Shown: positions 61,001 to 64,000 of the stretch, piece after piece
How the letters are laid out: the number at the start of each line of letters is the position of its first letter
Position numbering within the stretch: position 1 is the first letter of the stretch
DNA from: Edolisoma coerulescens
Lineage: Eukaryota > Chordata > Aves > Passeriformes > Campephagidae
Assembly: GCA_013397115.1 (NCBI GenBank)
Contig: VWZW01006867.1
Coordinates: forward strand, 1,249,945-1,313,944
Direction of reading: 5' to 3'
DNA length: 64,000 bases
Position numbers and translations under genes: made by a program
Notes under the pieces: generated by a model
What the model was told of the DNA's origin: nothing
Database searches by the model: none
Seen by the model: only the letters and a program-made list of their open reading frames with translations

Positions 61001-63876
61001 CAGGAATGTAACTAACACAAAAAATCAAACCAAAATAGTTCTGAGGAGGAAAGGTGGCTTCAGGCATCGTAGTGGACTATCACCTCCTACATATAATATT
61101 AATTACACAGAATATTACACAGATCATATGCAGTGTATGTTTTGGAAAAGGATGGTTTTTTCTGGCTGGTAGTAAACATTGCTACAGGTGGTGTACCAGC
61201 TTGGATTAATATTGGAAATTTGGCTTGATATTCATCAACCTTGTGTCACCAAAACAGCTTCAGTCTGAGCTGTGTTTGTTTGTAGCTTATTGCATAAAAA
61301 CCCTCAGAAGTCTGATATTAATTTTGCTTAAATGAATGATTCTTTAGGGCATTTTTAGTTTTCTTTTTATTTGGCTTACTTTCATGAACATCACCCCAAA
61401 ACAAAATACCTATTTCAGCTTCCTTTTCCTGGTGTATTTTTTTCCAGATTTTGGAAAAAAAAAATTTTGAAATTAAAACTTTGAACTTTCTTCTGAAGCA
61501 TGTAGGCATGACACTTTAGGTATTTAATTTTTATTTTCTAGTGCATGAAAATATTCATAAATGACAAATTCGAGAGTTTAAAGAGATCTGAGAAGCTGAG
61601 ATCTGATTTGCTCTGGAGTGAGCAATCTATTTGCCCCTGAACTGGCCTGGTTCTATTGTAAATACAGTAGCTGCTTTGCTATTAAAAACAGTAGTACCGC
61701 TAATGTAAAGCTAATGTAATCCAAAGAGATTCTTTCTTTCAAGTCACCATCCAAATAGAAAGGCCGGCTTTGAAGGTTATCAGATGAGAGATCACAGGAC
61801 TAAGCCAAGTTACAGATGACTGGGCTTGTAAAAGGGCTCCTCCACACTTAACTCTCCTGGTTTTGAGAGTCCCTGCCAAGTCAAACACAAACATAAAGAC
61901 TTTTTGACAGCCTGTGAAAAATGTTTTGAAGGCAGAGAAATGCCAAATAACACAGTGCCTCCGCCTTATGCTCCTGCCACTAAAAATGTGACCTGTGCCT
62001 TGCTACAGCTCTACAGGTGTTTTAGTTTTCTAATGTAAGGGTGCTTCATTTTATCTGTATTAATATAATGAAAATGTAGGCTGGCCTAGCAATAAAAAAA
62101 AATGAATGAACTAATATGCAGGGAATGTTCAAAACGGAGTGTTTGGGCTGTCAGTCTCACAGAGCTTTATCATCGTGCTTCCTTCTTCCCCCATGGCTAT
62201 GGTAAGTAGGACTATTATCCACCTCTTGCAAGCAAAATATACATGAATTAATATCCCTCAAAGGGCAATTCCCATCAAGCTTTGGGACTGACAAAATACT
62301 ATATAGATGGAAATAGTACGCATCTAGAACATCTACTCACATGAAATTAAGCTCAGCATGAAGCAGTTGGTCTGGGCAACAGAAAGCCTCTCTTCCAGCT
62401 TTAGGGCAGCCCGTGCATTTCTACTGTCACAAGAGATTAGGAAATACACTGTGCTGTCCTAAGGAGCTGAATCGGCAGAAAACCCTGGGCTGAGACGCTG
62501 GTGATGAGACATTCAGTATCAGTTCTTGGGTAGAAAATGCCCCTCGGGCTAGGGCTGGGCTGCTCCAAACCTCCTTGGCAAGGAGACAGGAGGCACAGTC
62601 ATCTAGCACTTGGTGCTGGGGAGCAGCTCCTCTGCAATCGCTTGAGGGCAGTGAGACAGCTGGCAGAGAAGCCATCACGGCACCGAAATTAAATTTATAG
62701 GCTGCTTTCCCATGGCTGTGCTGGGACATAGCAGGGTGCTTTATAATTATGCTTTAGGAACCTCCACCCTCTTGCCCTAATTTCCAATTAAAGTTGTACC
62801 CTTCCCAGTAGAGATTGCAAACATCCTACAAATAGGGGGAAGAGGCCAGGAAGGACCATTCTGTGTAGATCAGTAGTAGACAGCAACCTGGAGAAATTAC
62901 TTTATGCCACAACCAGCAGCAACTCAGCCTCATCACCTAATCAATTTTCTCTTCTAGACTTACTGATGGTGTATTAAAAGCCAAAAGGAAAAATGGACAA
63001 CAACTGGAATGGAAATGTGGTGGGAACAAAAGGAGAGGGGAAACCGACAAGGCAGCAAAGCAGTGGAAAAACTGCGATGCTTCAGTCTGGATGCTATTCC
63101 TATGGAGAGCCAACTGTGACTGTCTAGAATGAAGTGCTAGGCTAGATGTGTCAGCAAGAGATGTACTTTTACTAGTTTGTTTTCCCAACCATACCTAGAT
63201 GATAGACAGTGTCGTCTCCTCTGTTTACCCCTATCCCTAGGTGACCCAGATACTGCACCTAGAAACCAATGTTCAGTAATCTTGATCTTTTGAAAGGCAG
63301 AACATCAAAATTGTACAACTAATAGTTTTTTAAAATACTTTTTCACTTAAGTCTTGTGAACAGTCTCCTAGTTTTTATAAACCACTGCAGGTTTATATAT
63401 ATTTTTTCCAAGTGTTGGAAACTTCTGATTCAGATTCAGAATGTGTAAGGACCTACATTCTCACCTCCAAAAGTCTGTCAGTAGAAAATTCGTGGTGGCT
63501 TTAAATGACCAGTAAACTGCTCTGAATGCCAAATGGCACAGAGGAAACTTGTGGTTAGACTTGTGATGGAGGCTGGCAGCACCTGCTTTAACGAGGAAGA
63601 AAGGTGTATGCAGCTGCTAAGAGCCCTCTGTTCCACCACACCTGAATAGGTCTTCCTCCCCTCATGAGTTATGTTACTCGGTCAGGAGGTTGCAGCTGTG
63701 AAGGAAACATCTCTTACCCGACACACAGATCTTCCTTGGACATTCTCTCCTCCTCCTCCTCCTTTGCCTCCTCCTTTGCTCACAACTCTGCAGCGTTCAT
63801 TCTTTTCACGTGGGTTTAAATTAAGGAAAGACCATATCCTCATGAGTCCCATTTAAAGCAACAACTTTGCCCATTG

Positions 63877-63895
63877 TAATAATAATAATAATAAT
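63877..63895 (+). repeat. (TAA)n microsatellite
   Basis: Six perfect TAA units plus a partial one. An AATAAA hexamer follows at 63946 but has no visible gene. Confidence 0.85.
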
Positions 63896-64000
63896 TTAGT
63901 ATCTCCTATAGGATGTTAAGAGGATGTTTCTCTCTTCCTCTGTGTAATAAAGAGTTTCCTTTTAACTTTAATAGTCCTTGTTCCATCATCTGTGACTAGC

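Larger units (their letters stand above)
53951..64000. other. Downstream DNA, no gene recognised
   Basis: AT-rich DNA with short ORFs. It contains a tandem 14-16-bp duplication (GGGGAGAGTATA, about 55291-55320), a pyrimidine tract (about 56127-56200), (CACCT)3 at 59130-59145, CTC-triplet runs at about 63746-63778 and a (TAA)n microsatellite at 63877-63895. In mammals the next gene in this direction is TNFAIP3, but nothing like it is in the window. Confidence 0.6.

Noticed and set aside
1..64000. CRISPR arrays, operons, tRNA or rRNA genes
   Set aside because: No regularly spaced repeats, no prokaryotic gene layout, and no cloverleaf or rRNA sequence recognised. The window is vertebrate nuclear DNA.

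Overview
The window looks like a piece of a bird nuclear genome. The evidence is three repeats of CR1 type (the dominant avian and reptilian LINE), an LTR that resembles passerine endogenous retroviruses, the absence of mammalian Alu, B1 or L1 elements, long AT-rich introns, and genes with GT-AG introns. A passerine is plausible from the LTR ends, but I cannot prove it from sequence alone. No bacterial, phage or plasmid features are present.

The only protein-coding genes I can support are two complete, tandem, same-strand (+) genes of the PERP family (p53 apoptosis effector related to PMP-22; four-pass membrane proteins of epithelial junctions and desmosomes). Copy 1 has exons at 19906-20116, 27362-27505 and 28134-28369 (196 residues). 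Copy 2 has exons at 38548-38758, 53157-53300 and 53555-53769 (189 residues). The first two coding exons are exactly the same size in both genes (211 and 144 nt), all introns fall at the same codon positions, and the proteins are about 70% identical by eye. This is a clear gene duplication. Copy 1 starts in a CpG-rich promoter with an AP-1 site and a TATA-like box. Copy 2 starts in a less CpG-rich region beside a pyrimidine-rich tract.

Layout. 1-540: CpG island at the left edge, probably a promoter; by mammalian gene order it could be the start of ARFGEF3 reading leftward, though no ARFGEF3 coding sequence is visible. 540-19550: intergenic, with an ancient CR1 (4095-4690), a short CR1 tail (about 6005-6050), a MIR-like SINE remnant (about 9120-9260), a better preserved CR1 3' end (14413-15043) and a 3-copy GC-rich minisatellite (15179-15345). 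19550-28369: PERP-like copy 1. 28370-38547: 3' UTR and intergenic DNA, including a striking 29-bp-stem hairpin (30151-30215) and a pair of E-box palindromes. 38548-53769: PERP-like copy 2; its 14.4-kb first intron holds an antisense retroviral LTR with a tRNA-Lys-type primer binding site (48469-49169) and an unexplained 225-codon antisense ORF. 53770-64000: no gene recognised; only simple repeats, one open stretch ending in a good splice donor, and a doubtful MIR remnant.

The most interesting points are the divergence of the two PERP copies (N-terminal cysteines kept in copy 1 and replaced in copy 2; a C-terminal extension only in copy 1; an identical 21-nt block suggesting gene conversion or constraint), the near-perfect hairpin downstream of copy 1, and the primer-site-bearing LTR in intron 1 of copy 2.
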